The notes below the pieces were generated by a model. It was not told the DNA's origin, searched no databases, and saw nothing but the letters and a program-made list of their open reading frames with translations. Source: DASVDE01 sp036381235 (GTDB taxonomy: Bacteria > Actinomycetota > Thermoleophilia > Solirubrobacterales > 70-9). From it: a stretch of 64,000 bases of DNA. This document shows, one piece after another, positions 1 through 7,653 of this stretch (positions are counted from its first letter, which is position 1; every line of letters starts with the position of its first letter). Where the stretch lies: the NCBI GenBank assembly GCA_036381235.1, contig DASVDE010000016.1, positions 24,897-88,896 of the forward strand, in the 5' to 3' direction. A program made the position numbers and the translations under genes.

Positions 1-143
1 CGAGAAGCCCACGGAGCCCGCCACCAGCCGAAAATCGCGATTGCGAAGCAGGCTCTGCGCCACGCGCCAGAGGATACGCGGGTCCTCTGGACCGCCGGCC
101 CTGTCGGGTCTACGATCGAATCCCCCGACGAGAGGAGAGCCTG

Positions 144-452
144 ATGCTCTGTGCTCTGACCGTTCGTAAGTTGAAGCCGGGAACGATGGAGGACTTCAAA
201 GCGGCCTTCATGCCCCCGGGCGATGTGGAGGCGCCCCCCGGCTGGAAGCGCTTCTACGCCCTCCAGAACACCGCCGACGAGAACGAGATCATCACCTTCG
301 GCTTCTTCGACGGCACCATCGAAGAGTTGCGCGCCGGCCAGCAGGAGAACGCCGGCGAGTACGAAACGCGCCGCGCGGCATCAGATCAGTTCGTCGAGTC
401 GGTCGGAGCCGACGGCATCTTCGAGATAGTCGACGAGCGCTCGATGGAGTAG
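144..452 (+). CDS. small ABM-like dimeric alpha/beta-barrel protein, function unknown
   Basis: This encodes 102 residues. The ATG at 144 follows a purine-rich Shine-Dalgarno (AGAGGAGAG, 131-139). The N-terminus (MLCALTVRKLKPG) and alternating hydrophobic strands resemble antibiotic-biosynthesis-monooxygenase or stress-responsive barrel proteins, which are compact single-domain proteins of about 100 residues. No catalytic residue can be assigned, so an enzymatic role is not claimed. There is no signal peptide or membrane segment, so it is probably cytoplasmic. It stands alone, about 100 bases before the next gene. Confidence 0.65.
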   Translation: MLCALTVRKLKPGTMEDFKAAFMPPGDVEAPPGWKRFYALQNTADENEIITFGFFDGTIEELRAGQQENAGEYETRRAASDQFVESVGADGIFEIVDERSME

Positions 453-557
453 TCAACGGCTCGCATCTGCCTCGGCGCGTGTCCGAGTCACTCGTATCCG
501 CGCCAGGGCTAACGGCCAGGCGGCTCTGCGGAACCGCCGATTTGTGATCATCAACGG

Positions 558-1589
558 GTGATCGATCGGGAGGTCGTTGCCGCGCGCCTGGCCGCCCAGG
601 GCCTATCGGGGGCGCCTGCGCGAGATCCCGTCGCCGTCGCGGAGCGGTTGCTGGCGATTCAGGGTCAGGATCCGCGCGGGGCGCGGCTGGCGATCCGGGC
701 CCGCTCGTCCGGGCTGTCCGTGACGGATGTCGACAGGGCACTGAGCGATCGCTCGCTCCTGATCACCTGGCTCAACCGGGGCACGCTGCACCTCGTTCGC
801 AGCGAGGACTACCCCTGGCTGCAGGCGCTGACGACGCCACCGTTGCTGACGGGCAACGCACGGCGGCTCGCCCAGGAAGAGGTGACGGCCGATGCGGCGG
901 ACCGCGGCGTGGCCACGGTCGAGAGGGCACTTGCTGACGAAGGCCCGCTCACCCGCCCCCAGCTACGCGAGCGCCTCGATTCCACCGGGGTGCGAACCGA
1001 GGGGCAGGCGCTGGTCCATCTGCTGATGCTCGCCTGCCTGCGCGGGATTGCGATTCGCGGCCCGATGGCCGGCAAGCATCATGCCTATGCGCTGACACGA
1101 GACTGGCTGGGGCCCATCGATCCGGTTGACCGGGATGTGGCTCTCGCCGAGTTGGCGCGCCGTTACCTCGTCGGCCACGGCCCCGCCGACGACCGCGACC
1201 TCGCCAAGTGGGCGGGGCTGCCTCTGCGGGATGCTCGGGCCGGCCTGGCGGCGATCGGCTCGGAGCTGGTCGAACGCGACGACGGCCTGATCCAGCTGAC
1301 CGGCCAACCCCCGGCCGAAGACGCCCCTCCTCCGAAGCTCCTCGGCCCCTACGACCCGGTCCTGCATGGCTGGGTCTCCCGCGATTCGATTCTCGGCGAC
1401 CACAGACATCTGGTTACCTCCAACGGCCTCTTCCGCGCCTTCGCCATGGTCGACGCCCGCGCGGTCGCCACTTGGAGTGGGTCGAACGGGAAGGTCGCCA
1501 TCGAGCCCCTCGAGCCCATCTCCGCCAAGGACACCGCCGCGTTGGAGGCTGACGCCCGCGACGTAACGCGGTTTCTGGCCGGATCGTAG
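558..1589 (+). CDS. winged-helix DNA-binding protein, AlkZ/YcaQ-like DNA glycosylase family (HTH_42)
   Basis: This encodes 343 residues from a GTG start. It has the N-terminal features of the HTH_42/AlkZ superfamily: a helical start, then AIQGQDPRGA, where Q35 and Q37 form the QxQ motif used by AlkZ for base excision. A conserved segment TWLNRGTLHLV follows near residues 70-80, with tandem winged-helix regions after it. AlkZ and YcaQ remove alkylated bases or unhook interstrand crosslinks, and AlkZ itself protects an antibiotic producer. Length fits the family (350-400). The assignment to glycosylase activity rests on the QxQ motif and is an inference. It is monocistronic in appearance. Confidence 0.7.
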   Translation: MIDREVVAARLAAQGLSGAPARDPVAVAERLLAIQGQDPRGARLAIRARSSGLSVTDVDRALSDRSLLITWLNRGTLHLVRSEDYPWLQALTTPPLLTGNARRLAQEEVTADAADRGVATVERALADEGPLTRPQLRERLDSTGVRTEGQALVHLLMLACLRGIAIRGPMAGKHHAYALTRDWLGPIDPVDRDVALAELARRYLVGHGPADDRDLAKWAGLPLRDARAGLAAIGSELVERDDGLIQLTGQPPAEDAPPPKLLGPYDPVLHGWVSRDSILGDHRHLVTSNGLFRAFAMVDARAVATWSGSNGKVAIEPLEPISAKDTAALEADARDVTRFLAGS

Positions 1590-1684
1590 GGGAGCAGCTG
1601 TTTGGCGATTCGTGTCTATGGGCTGTCGTAAGGGGTACGTGAGAGCATCGGAGTCGACAAACCCAGGCGCAAAGGAGACGACAC

Positions 1685-2059
1685 ATGGGACAGCCAGTGG
1701 TCCACTTCGAGGTGATCGGGAAGGATGGCGACACGCTGAAGAGCTACTACTCAGAGCTGTTTGGGTGGGAGATCGACTCCAGCAACCCGATGGGCTACGG
1801 GATCGTGCCGCGCGAGGGCAACCTCAGCCCCGAGGGATTCGGGATCGGCGGTGGCATCTCCGGCGGGCCGGAGGGATACGAAGGCCACGTCACCTTCTAC
1901 GTCGGCGTTCCCGACGTGGAGGAGGCGCTCCAGAAGGCCGAGAGCCTCGGTGGCACTCGGGTGATGGGCCCGGAAACGATCATGGGGGGCGACTTGGTCC
2001 TGGGCCAGTTCACCGACCCCGAAGGTCACCTGATCGGCGTGGTCACCCCGGGCTCGTAG
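1685..2059 (+). CDS. VOC-superfamily (glyoxalase/bleomycin-resistance-like) protein
   Basis: This encodes 124 residues, a single VOC module pair. H7 opens the first strand (PVVHFEV), the second half begins at HVTFYVGVPDVEEAL, and it ends with TDPEGHLIGVV, the usual C-terminal VOC signature. The substrate is not predictable; VOC proteins range from dioxygenases to antibiotic-binding proteins. An AAAGGAG-like ribosome site lies just before the ATG. Its last 17 bases overlap the 3' end of the convergent toxin gene. Confidence 0.8.
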   Translation: MGQPVVHFEVIGKDGDTLKSYYSELFGWEIDSSNPMGYGIVPREGNLSPEGFGIGGGISGGPEGYEGHVTFYVGVPDVEEALQKAESLGGTRVMGPETIMGGDLVLGQFTDPEGHLIGVVTPGS

Positions 2060-2426
2060 CGACTCCCAGCTCGCCGGCCAGCTTTGCCTGGCGTCTATCG
2101 AGTGTGTGAAGAGAGCGTCCCGTTGCGGCAGCGGTGGCGATGATCAGCAGGTCGGTTGCGGTTGTAATTCGCCGCTCCGCGCGAGCCGTGGCGAGCACTT
2201 CGCCGTAGCTCTCGGCGACGGCTTCGTCAATTGGAAGCGGCTCGAAGGCATCTCGGATCGCGACCAGTCGTGCTTGGCGGCTCCCGCGTGCGGCTGAGGT
2301 CTTTGCAAGCAGAATTCCCGCGCGCAATTCGCCGATGGTGACGACAGAGATCGCCGTTTTCTCTGGCAAGTCCAGCGTCTCTTCACCGGCGATCACAACT
2401 GAGGTGTCGAGTAGGGCGCCGCTCAA
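2043..2426 (-). CDS. vapC: PIN-domain toxin of a VapBC-type toxin-antitoxin pair
   Basis: This encodes 127 residues, typical of VapC ribonucleases. The acidic residues of a PIN active site are visible: D near the N-terminus (ALLDTSVVIAG), E in TIGELRAGIL, D in TTATDLLIIATA and a late D in LHTLDRRQ. VapC toxins cleave tRNA or rRNA and are held inactive by a small antitoxin. The antitoxin gene lies upstream on the same strand with 8 bases between. The toxin end overlaps the VOC gene by 17 bases. Confidence 0.85.
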   Translation of the reverse strand: MSGALLDTSVVIAGEETLDLPEKTAISVVTIGELRAGILLAKTSAARGSRQARLVAIRDAFEPLPIDEAVAESYGEVLATARAERRITTATDLLIIATAAATGRSLHTLDRRQAKLAGELGVATSPG

Positions 2427-2434
2427 CCGGCTGC

Positions 2435-2707
2435 TCAGTCGGCCCAGGGATTTTCTACCGGTGCCTCGGCGTCACGCAGACCGGCGATGTCGGCTGCGAA
2501 GTCCTCGTCGACGGGAGTCGCGGCAAGGATCTCGCGAAGCCTTGCTCCACTGACATTCGTTTGCCTCCGCGCCTCCTCAGGGGGGCCAAGGTGGGCGACT
2601 GGCCTCCCCCGCACGGTGACTGTGAACTCGGTGCCCGCCTCGGCCTCGCGCAGAATCCGCGCTACGTCGTTGCGCAGCTCCCGCTGTGGAATGCTTCGCC
2701 TAGCCAT
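2435..2707 (-). CDS. vapB: antitoxin, Phd/YefM-type, partner of the PIN toxin
   Basis: This encodes 90 residues. The N-terminus (RRSIPQRELRNDVARILRE) matches the Phd/YefM DNA-binding fold, followed by VTVRGRPVAHLGPP, the typical strand and turn. The acidic C-terminal half probably wraps the toxin. Antitoxins of this type bind their own promoter; a perfect inverted repeat touches the start codon at 2708-2726. It lies 31 bases downstream of the glycyl-tRNA synthetase stop on the same strand, so it may also receive read-through transcription. Confidence 0.85.
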   Translation of the reverse strand: MARRSIPQRELRNDVARILREAEAGTEFTVTVRGRPVAHLGPPEEARRQTNVSGARLREILAATPVDEDFAADIAGLRDAEAPVENPWAD

Positions 2708-2726
2708 CTGCTACAAAGCGTAGCAG
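2708..2726 (-). promoter_or_regulatory. inverted-repeat operator candidate before the vapBC-type pair
   Basis: CTGCTAC (2708-2714) and GTAGCAG (2720-2726) form a perfect 7-base inverted repeat with a 5-base spacer, directly against the antitoxin start codon. Antitoxins commonly autorepress at such sites. Binding is inferred. Confidence 0.55.
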
Positions 2727-2738
2727 TCAGGGTCTGGA

Positions 2739-4130
2739 CTACGAAAGCTTCGGGGTGCGCCAGGGCTGGGCCAGGCGCGAGGCGAGGTCGTCGGCCAGGC
2801 CGACGACCGGGACTCGGGTTTGCTCCAGGGAGTCGCGGTCGCGGAGGGTGACGGTGTCGTCCTCCATCGTCTGATGGTCGACGGTGACGCCCCAGGGGGT
2901 GCCGATCTCGTCCTGGCGGCGGTAGCGCTTGCCGATCGAGCCGCCCTCGTCGAACTCGGCGGGGAGGCGGGTGCGCAGCTCGTTGAAGATCTCGCGGGCC
3001 TTCTCCGGCATGCCCTCCTTGGAAACCAGCGGGAGGACGGCGACCTTGACCGGAGCGAGGCGGGGGTGGAGGCGCAGCACCGTGCGCCGGCGTCCCTCGA
3101 CCTCCTCGACGTCGTAGGCGTCGACCAGGAAGGCGAGCGTGGCGCGGTCGGCGCCGGCGGCGGGCTCGATCACATGCGGGACGTAGCGCTCCTTGGTCTG
3201 CTGGTCGAAGTACTCGAGCTTCTCGCCGCTGAACTTGGCGTGCTGGGTGAGGTCGAAGTCGCCGCGGTTGGCGATTCCCTCCAGCTCCGACCAGCCGATC
3301 GGGAACAGGTACTCGATGTCGCTGGTCGCCGAGGAGTAGTGGGAGAGCTCGTCGGTGCCGTGGGCGCGAACGCGGAGGAACTCGGGACGGATGCCGAGGT
3401 CGGTGTACCAGCGCTCGCGCTCCCCCATCCAGGTCTCATGCCACTTGGCGGCGTCTGCCGGGGGCACGAAGAACTCCATCTCCATCTGCTCGAACTCGCG
3501 GGTGCGGAAGATGAAGTTGCCGGGGGTGATCTCGTTGCGGAACGACTTGCCGATCTGGGCGATCCCGAACGGGGGCTTCTTGCGGGCGAAGCCGAGCACG
3601 TTCTTGAAGTTGATGAAGATGCCCTGCGCGGTCTCCGGCCGTAGGTAGACCTCCGAGCCCTCGCCCGCGACCGGCCCGATGTGGGTCTCGAACATCAGGT
3701 TGAACTGGCGCGGCTCCGACAGCTCGCCGCCGCACTGCGGGCAACGCAGTTCGGCGCTCGGGTCGCCGCCCTCGGCTTCGATCGCCTCGCGCAGGTGATC
3801 CTCGCGCCAGCGCTTCTTGCACTTGCCGAGGCACTGCACGAGCGGGTCGGTGAAGCCCTCCAGGTGGCCGGAGGCCTCCCAGACCCGCGGGTGCTGGAGG
3901 ATCGCCGAGTCGAGGGCGACGATGTCGTCGCGCTCCTGCAGCATGGCTCGCCACCACTCGGCTTTGACGTTGTTCTTCAGCAGCACTCCGTAGTGGCCGT
4001 AGTCATAGGTCGAGCCGAGGCCGCCGTAGATCTCCGAGGAGGGGAAGACGAAGCCGCGCCGCTTGCAGAGCGCGACAATCTCCTCCATTGAGACCTCGGT
4101 GGGGCGCGTTTCCTCGGGGGCTGCTGCCAT
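2739..4130 (-). CDS. glyQS: glycyl-tRNA synthetase (class II, dimeric type)
   Basis: This encodes 463 residues, the length of the single-chain alpha2 GlyRS. Start chosen at ATG 4130 (MAAAPEETRP), because the frame upstream is unlike the family. The glycine-specific N-terminal segment FVFPSSEIYGGLGSTYDYG is at 27-45. Cysteines C100, C104, C130 and C133 suggest a zinc-binding insert. Class II motif 2 (FRNEITPGNFIFRTREFEQ) is at 198-216. The C-terminal anticodon-binding domain includes APVKVAVLPL. It charges tRNA-Gly with glycine in the cytoplasm. It is divergent from the fmdB-like gene and sits upstream of the toxin-antitoxin pair. Confidence 0.96.
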   Translation of the reverse strand: MAAAPEETRPTEVSMEEIVALCKRRGFVFPSSEIYGGLGSTYDYGHYGVLLKNNVKAEWWRAMLQERDDIVALDSAILQHPRVWEASGHLEGFTDPLVQCLGKCKKRWREDHLREAIEAEGGDPSAELRCPQCGGELSEPRQFNLMFETHIGPVAGEGSEVYLRPETAQGIFINFKNVLGFARKKPPFGIAQIGKSFRNEITPGNFIFRTREFEQMEMEFFVPPADAAKWHETWMGERERWYTDLGIRPEFLRVRAHGTDELSHYSSATSDIEYLFPIGWSELEGIANRGDFDLTQHAKFSGEKLEYFDQQTKERYVPHVIEPAAGADRATLAFLVDAYDVEEVEGRRRTVLRLHPRLAPVKVAVLPLVSKEGMPEKAREIFNELRTRLPAEFDEGGSIGKRYRRQDEIGTPWGVTVDHQTMEDDTVTLRDRDSLEQTRVPVVGLADDLASRLAQPWRTPKLS

Positions 4131-4150
4131 GCCGGAACCGTACCTGCTGC

Positions 4151-4156
4151 GATAAT
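4151..4156 (+). promoter_or_regulatory. -10-like hexamer for the FmdB-like gene
   Basis: GATAAT ends 10 bases before the GTG start, leaving essentially no untranslated leader. It is one of a recurring set of such hexamers in this window. Confidence 0.4.
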
Positions 4157-4166
4157 CCCGCCCGCT

Positions 4167-4472
4167 GTGCCTATCTACGAGTACAAGTGCGACAACGGCC
4201 ACGTCTTCGACGTGATCCAGAAGATGGCCGACGAACCGCTGACCGAGTGCCAGGAGTGCGGCGCTCCCGCGGTGCGCGTCCTGCACCCGGTCGCTGTCCA
4301 CTTCAAGGGCTCGGGCTTCTACAACACCGACTACGGCAAGAAGAAGAAGGGCGGCGGCGATGGTGCCGGCGCGAAGGACTCGAGTAACGGCAGCTCCGCA
4401 GAGAAGGCGGGGGAGTCGAAGGCCGATAAGGCCACCTCGACGGTGCCTCGCGAAGCGGGCACCGCAGAGTAA
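4167..4472 (+). CDS. FmdB-family zinc-ribbon protein
   Basis: This encodes 101 residues from a GTG start. The first 45 residues are the FmdB/CxxC_CXXC_SSSS zinc ribbon: MPIYEYKCDNGHVF with C8, then CQEC with C28 and C31, then HFKGSGFYNTDYG. The rest is a lysine-, glycine- and serine-rich disordered tail. FmdB was named from a formamidase regulator, but the general role of these ribbons is unknown. It is divergent from glyQS across 36 bases. Confidence 0.85.
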   Translation: MPIYEYKCDNGHVFDVIQKMADEPLTECQECGAPAVRVLHPVAVHFKGSGFYNTDYGKKKKGGGDGAGAKDSSNGSSAEKAGESKADKATSTVPREAGTAE

Positions 4473-4476
4473 TTCC

Positions 4477-4517
4477 TGCCGCGAAGCGGCACTCGGTTCC
4501 ACCGCCGAAGGCGGTGG
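4477..4517. terminator. two tandem GAA-loop hairpins between convergent genes
   Basis: TGCCGC-GAA-GCGGCA (4477-4491) and CCACCGCC-GAA-GGCGGTGG (4499-4517) are perfect stems with the same three-base loop, lying between the 3' ends of two convergent genes. GCGAAGC mini-hairpins are known to be unusually stable. No T-tract follows, so a Rho-independent terminator in the strict sense is not claimed. Confidence 0.5.
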
Positions 4518-4538
4518 TGGGCATCCGGCGAGGGGCCC

Positions 4539-5774
4539 TTATCGGCCCAGCAGCTTCTTGACGGCTCGGCGCCGCTCGGATTCCGGCACCTCGATGCTGC
4601 CGTCCGGGCCGTCGAAATCGCAGCCGGAGTTCGCCCCCTGGCAGAGGACGTCGGCCTTCGAGTCGCCGCCGATCGCCGCCGCCAGGATCAGCTGCGGCAT
4701 CGTGAAGAAGCCCATGTCGCTGACGAACGCCTGCGGCGCCGCCCAGCCGATGATCGGCCCCTTGACGAAGTTGTACGGGAGTCGGAGGGGGTCGGTGAGC
4801 CGGCCCTTGATGCCACTGATCACCGCCTGCTGGGCAGCGGCGCGGTCAACGTCGTTGTAGCCGAGGCTGTAGGCGCTGCGTCCCGGCCCCGGACACTCGC
4901 TGGGCTTGCGGATGCGGGCGTAGGTCAGCGCTTGCTCGCCGTCGAGCGTGTTCTCACCTTTGCCGAGGCGCAGCGTGTAGCCGCCCTGGCCGCCTCCGGC
5001 GCCGCCGGCGATGTCGGCGCAGAGCTTGTGGGGGACGTCGACGGTGACGCCGCCGACGGCGTCGATCAGCTCCTCGAAGCCGGTGAAATCGACGATCGCG
5101 ACGTGGTCGACCTCGATTCCGAGGAAGTCCTCGACCGCCTGGATCTGCGCCCCCGCGCCGCCGAACGCGTAGGCCGCATTGATCTTCGTCGGGCTCTGAT
5201 CGGGGATCTCTGCGTAGACGTCGCGGGGAATCGAGAGTTTGCGGAAGGCGCCGCCGCCGGCGCGGATCAGCATCAGCGTGTCGGCGCGGAACTCTCCCAC
5301 CGAGCAGTCGCCGTGCGGCGCCTCGCCTCGCTGCTGCTGCTTGTAGCACTCCTCCGAAGGCGCCGCCCCCGGCTCCTGGGTGTCGGGCGGGCGGGCGTCC
5401 GTTCCCATGACCAGGATCGTCTGCGCGGTCGGCAGCAGCAGCGGGTTGCCGTGCAGTGCCGACTTGGCATCGCCGGAGAGCTTGAAAGCCTGCAGCTGGG
5501 CGGAGACCGCAAAGGCGAGGAAGCTGAGCGCGATCCAGCCCGCGGCGGCGATCCCGACCCACTTGAGGACCCGCTTGCCGGTCCAGCGACGCCCCGGCGC
5601 CGGTCGCTCCCGGCCGAGCCGCACATCCCGCTCCGGCTGCTTCGAAGGTCGCTTGCGCAGCTCTCGCAGGTTGGAGAGGTCGGGGGTCCGCAGTCGGGAC
5701 ATGAGGCCCCTGCGGGAGCGGTAGACCTTGTACTCGGGCCGCTCCGGGGGCTGCTGCTCGCGGTCGTTGGCCAT
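4539..5774 (-). CDS. LytR-CpsA-Psr (LCP) family cell-wall glycopolymer ligase
   Basis: This encodes 411 residues from ATG 5774. The N-terminus is cytoplasmic and basic, then one membrane helix (WVGIAAAGWIALSFLAFAVS). The extracellular LCP domain shows ILVMGTDARP, RADTLMLIRA, KLSIPRDVYAEIP, KINAAYAFGG and VDHVAIVDFTGFEELIDAVGG, then ALTYARIRKP with DVDRAAAQQ. LCP enzymes transfer polyprenyl-linked glycopolymers to peptidoglycan. The C-terminus adds a short cysteine-containing acidic region (VLCQGANSGCDFDGPDG). It is divergent from the ROK kinase. Confidence 0.9.
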   Translation of the reverse strand: MANDREQQPPERPEYKVYRSRRGLMSRLRTPDLSNLRELRKRPSKQPERDVRLGRERPAPGRRWTGKRVLKWVGIAAAGWIALSFLAFAVSAQLQAFKLSGDAKSALHGNPLLLPTAQTILVMGTDARPPDTQEPGAAPSEECYKQQQRGEAPHGDCSVGEFRADTLMLIRAGGGAFRKLSIPRDVYAEIPDQSPTKINAAYAFGGAGAQIQAVEDFLGIEVDHVAIVDFTGFEELIDAVGGVTVDVPHKLCADIAGGAGGGQGGYTLRLGKGENTLDGEQALTYARIRKPSECPGPGRSAYSLGYNDVDRAAAQQAVISGIKGRLTDPLRLPYNFVKGPIIGWAAPQAFVSDMGFFTMPQLILAAAIGGDSKADVLCQGANSGCDFDGPDGSIEVPESERRRAVKKLLGR

Positions 5775-5838
5775 GAAAGACTCCGGAGATGATGCCTGTG
5801 CCCGCGGTCGCCTGCCTCCAGCCCACCCCGACTTTCTC

Positions 5839-6801
5839 GTGAGTGCAGGGGAAGTGATCGGCGTCGACCTGGGCGGGACGAAGGCGCTGGTTGGCGTCGT
5901 CGACTCCGAAGCGAAGGTGCTCTGGGAGAGCCGCGAGGCCTCGACCGGGCAGAGCGAGGAGGAGCTGCTGGAGCTTCTGGTGCGCGAAATCGACCAGGCG
6001 CGCAAGGCTCACCCCGAGGCCTCCGCGGTCGGACTCGGCATTCCGGCGACGATCGACCACGAGCACGGGGTCGCCGTTGCCGCGGTCAATCTGCCGATCG
6101 CCGACATGCCGATCCGCGACGCTGTCTCCGAGCGCACCGGCCTTCCCGTCGTCGTCGACAACGACGCCAACGTCGCGGCGCTCGCCGAGTACCTGTACGG
6201 GGCGGCGCGCGGCGCCCGCAGCGCGGTGATGCTGACTATCGGGACCGGGATCGGCGGCGGCCTGATCCTCGGCGGCGAGGTCTATCGCGGCTCGACCGGC
6301 GCCGGGGCGGAGCTGGGCCACACCGTGATCGACATGAACGGCCCCCGCTGTCAGGGCAACTGCCCCGGACGCGGCTGCGTCGAGACGCTCGCCTCCGGGA
6401 CCGCGCTCGGTCGCGAGGGGCGGGCGGCCGCCGAGCGCGAGCCTGGCTCTGCCCTGGGGAAGCTCGCTGCCGCGGGCAAGGAGATCGACGGCAGGGCGGT
6501 GACCGAGGCGGCACTCGCAGGCGACGCAACCTCGATCGCGGTCTTCGACCTGATCGGCACCCGGCTCGGCGTCGCCCTCGCCAGCTTCGCCAACATCTTC
6601 GAGCCGGACAAGATCGTCATCGGGGGCGGGGTGATCGCCGCCGGCGACCTGCTGCTGGAGCCGGCGCGCCGCGAGTTGCGCTCCCGAGCGCTTCGCCCGA
6701 TGGATCGCACGCCGGTCCTCGCCGCCCAGTTGGGCCCGGATGCCGGGATGGTCGGGGCTGCCGCGATGGCTCGGATCGAGCTCGAACGGGGCAGCGGCTG
6801 A
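5839..6801 (+). CDS. ROK-family sugar kinase, probable glucokinase
   Basis: This encodes 320 residues. GTG 5839 was chosen because the protein then opens with VIGVDLGGTKALVGVVD, the first phosphate-binding loop. Other family marks are VVVDNDANVAALAE with the catalytic aspartate, TIGTGIGGGLI, ELGHTVID, and the zinc motif CQGNCPGRGCVE. ROK glucokinases phosphorylate glucose at O6 with ATP or polyphosphate; the exact sugar is not proven here. Its TGA shares one base with the ATG of rsmI, so the two are translationally coupled. Confidence 0.88.
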   Translation: MSAGEVIGVDLGGTKALVGVVDSEAKVLWESREASTGQSEEELLELLVREIDQARKAHPEASAVGLGIPATIDHEHGVAVAAVNLPIADMPIRDAVSERTGLPVVVDNDANVAALAEYLYGAARGARSAVMLTIGTGIGGGLILGGEVYRGSTGAGAELGHTVIDMNGPRCQGNCPGRGCVETLASGTALGREGRAAAEREPGSALGKLAAAGKEIDGRAVTEAALAGDATSIAVFDLIGTRLGVALASFANIFEPDKIVIGGGVIAAGDLLLEPARRELRSRALRPMDRTPVLAAQLGPDAGMVGAAAMARIELERGSG

Positions 6802-7628
6802 TGCCTGGGATGCTGATTGTCTGTCCGACTCCGATCGGCAACCTCGACGATGTCTCGCCGCGGGTCCGCGATGCCCTCGTCGGTGCCGACTACATCGCCT
6901 GCGAGGACACGCGCCGCACCGGAGGTCTGCTCGACAAGCTCGGCATCCGCCCTGCGCCCCCCCTCGTTTCCAACCACGAGGGAAATGAGGCGGCCCGCGC
7001 CGTCGAGCTGTCACAGCGCATCGAGCGCGGCGACACGGTCGTTCTCGTCTCCGACGCGGGGATGCCGGCGATCTCCGACCCCGGCTACCGGCTTATTCGG
7101 CGCTGCATCGACCGGGCTCTGGAGGTGACGGTGCTTCCGGGGCCCTCGGTGGTGCCGGTGGCACTGGTCGCCTCCGGCCTGCCGACCGACCGCTGGCGCT
7201 TCGAGGGCTTCCTGCCCAAGCGCGCCGGGGAGATGGAGCGGGTGCTGCGCTCGGCCGAGACCGTCGTCGCCTTCGAGTCTCCCCGTCGGGTCGGAGAATC
7301 GCTGGCGGCGCTGGCGGCGATCGCTCCGGACCGCCCCGCCGCGGTTTGCCGTGAGCTGACCAAGATGCACGAGGAGGTCGCCCGCGGCACCCTCGGCGAG
7401 CTTGCGCGGCGCTTCCGCGGCGACGTCAAGGGGGAGATCGTGCTGGTGATCGGCCCGGCCAAGTCCGACGAGCACGACCAGGACATCGGCTTTGCCGTCG
7501 ACGCGCTGCGCCACCTGGTCCAGTCCGGCGCCAGGCCGCGCGCCGCGGCAAGCGTCGTCGCGGCGCTGACCGGCACCCGCGCCAACGACCTCTACCGTGC
7601 CCTTACCGGCCGCGAGGCGCGGCAGTGA
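6801..7628 (+). CDS. rsmI: 16S rRNA (cytidine1402-2'-O)-methyltransferase
   Basis: This encodes 275 residues. It is a tetrapyrrole-methylase-fold protein with the RsmI signatures LIVCPTPIGNLDD (5-17), IACEDTRRTGGLL, VVLVSDAGMPAISDPGYRL and FEGFLPKRAGE. It methylates the 2'-O of C1402 in the decoding centre with S-adenosylmethionine. It overlaps the ROK kinase by one base and is followed by metG after 25 bases, an association of rsmI with metG and tatD seen in many bacteria. Confidence 0.95.
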   Translation: MPGMLIVCPTPIGNLDDVSPRVRDALVGADYIACEDTRRTGGLLDKLGIRPAPPLVSNHEGNEAARAVELSQRIERGDTVVLVSDAGMPAISDPGYRLIRRCIDRALEVTVLPGPSVVPVALVASGLPTDRWRFEGFLPKRAGEMERVLRSAETVVAFESPRRVGESLAALAAIAPDRPAAVCRELTKMHEEVARGTLGELARRFRGDVKGEIVLVIGPAKSDEHDQDIGFAVDALRHLVQSGARPRAAASVVAALTGTRANDLYRALTGREARQ

Positions 7629-7653
7629 CCCTCTACCTCTAGCCTGCGCCCTC

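Noticed and set aside
4954..7014. A minus-strand open frame of 686 codons.
   Set aside because: It is antisense to the ROK kinase and out of frame with the LCP gene; only those two show family motifs.
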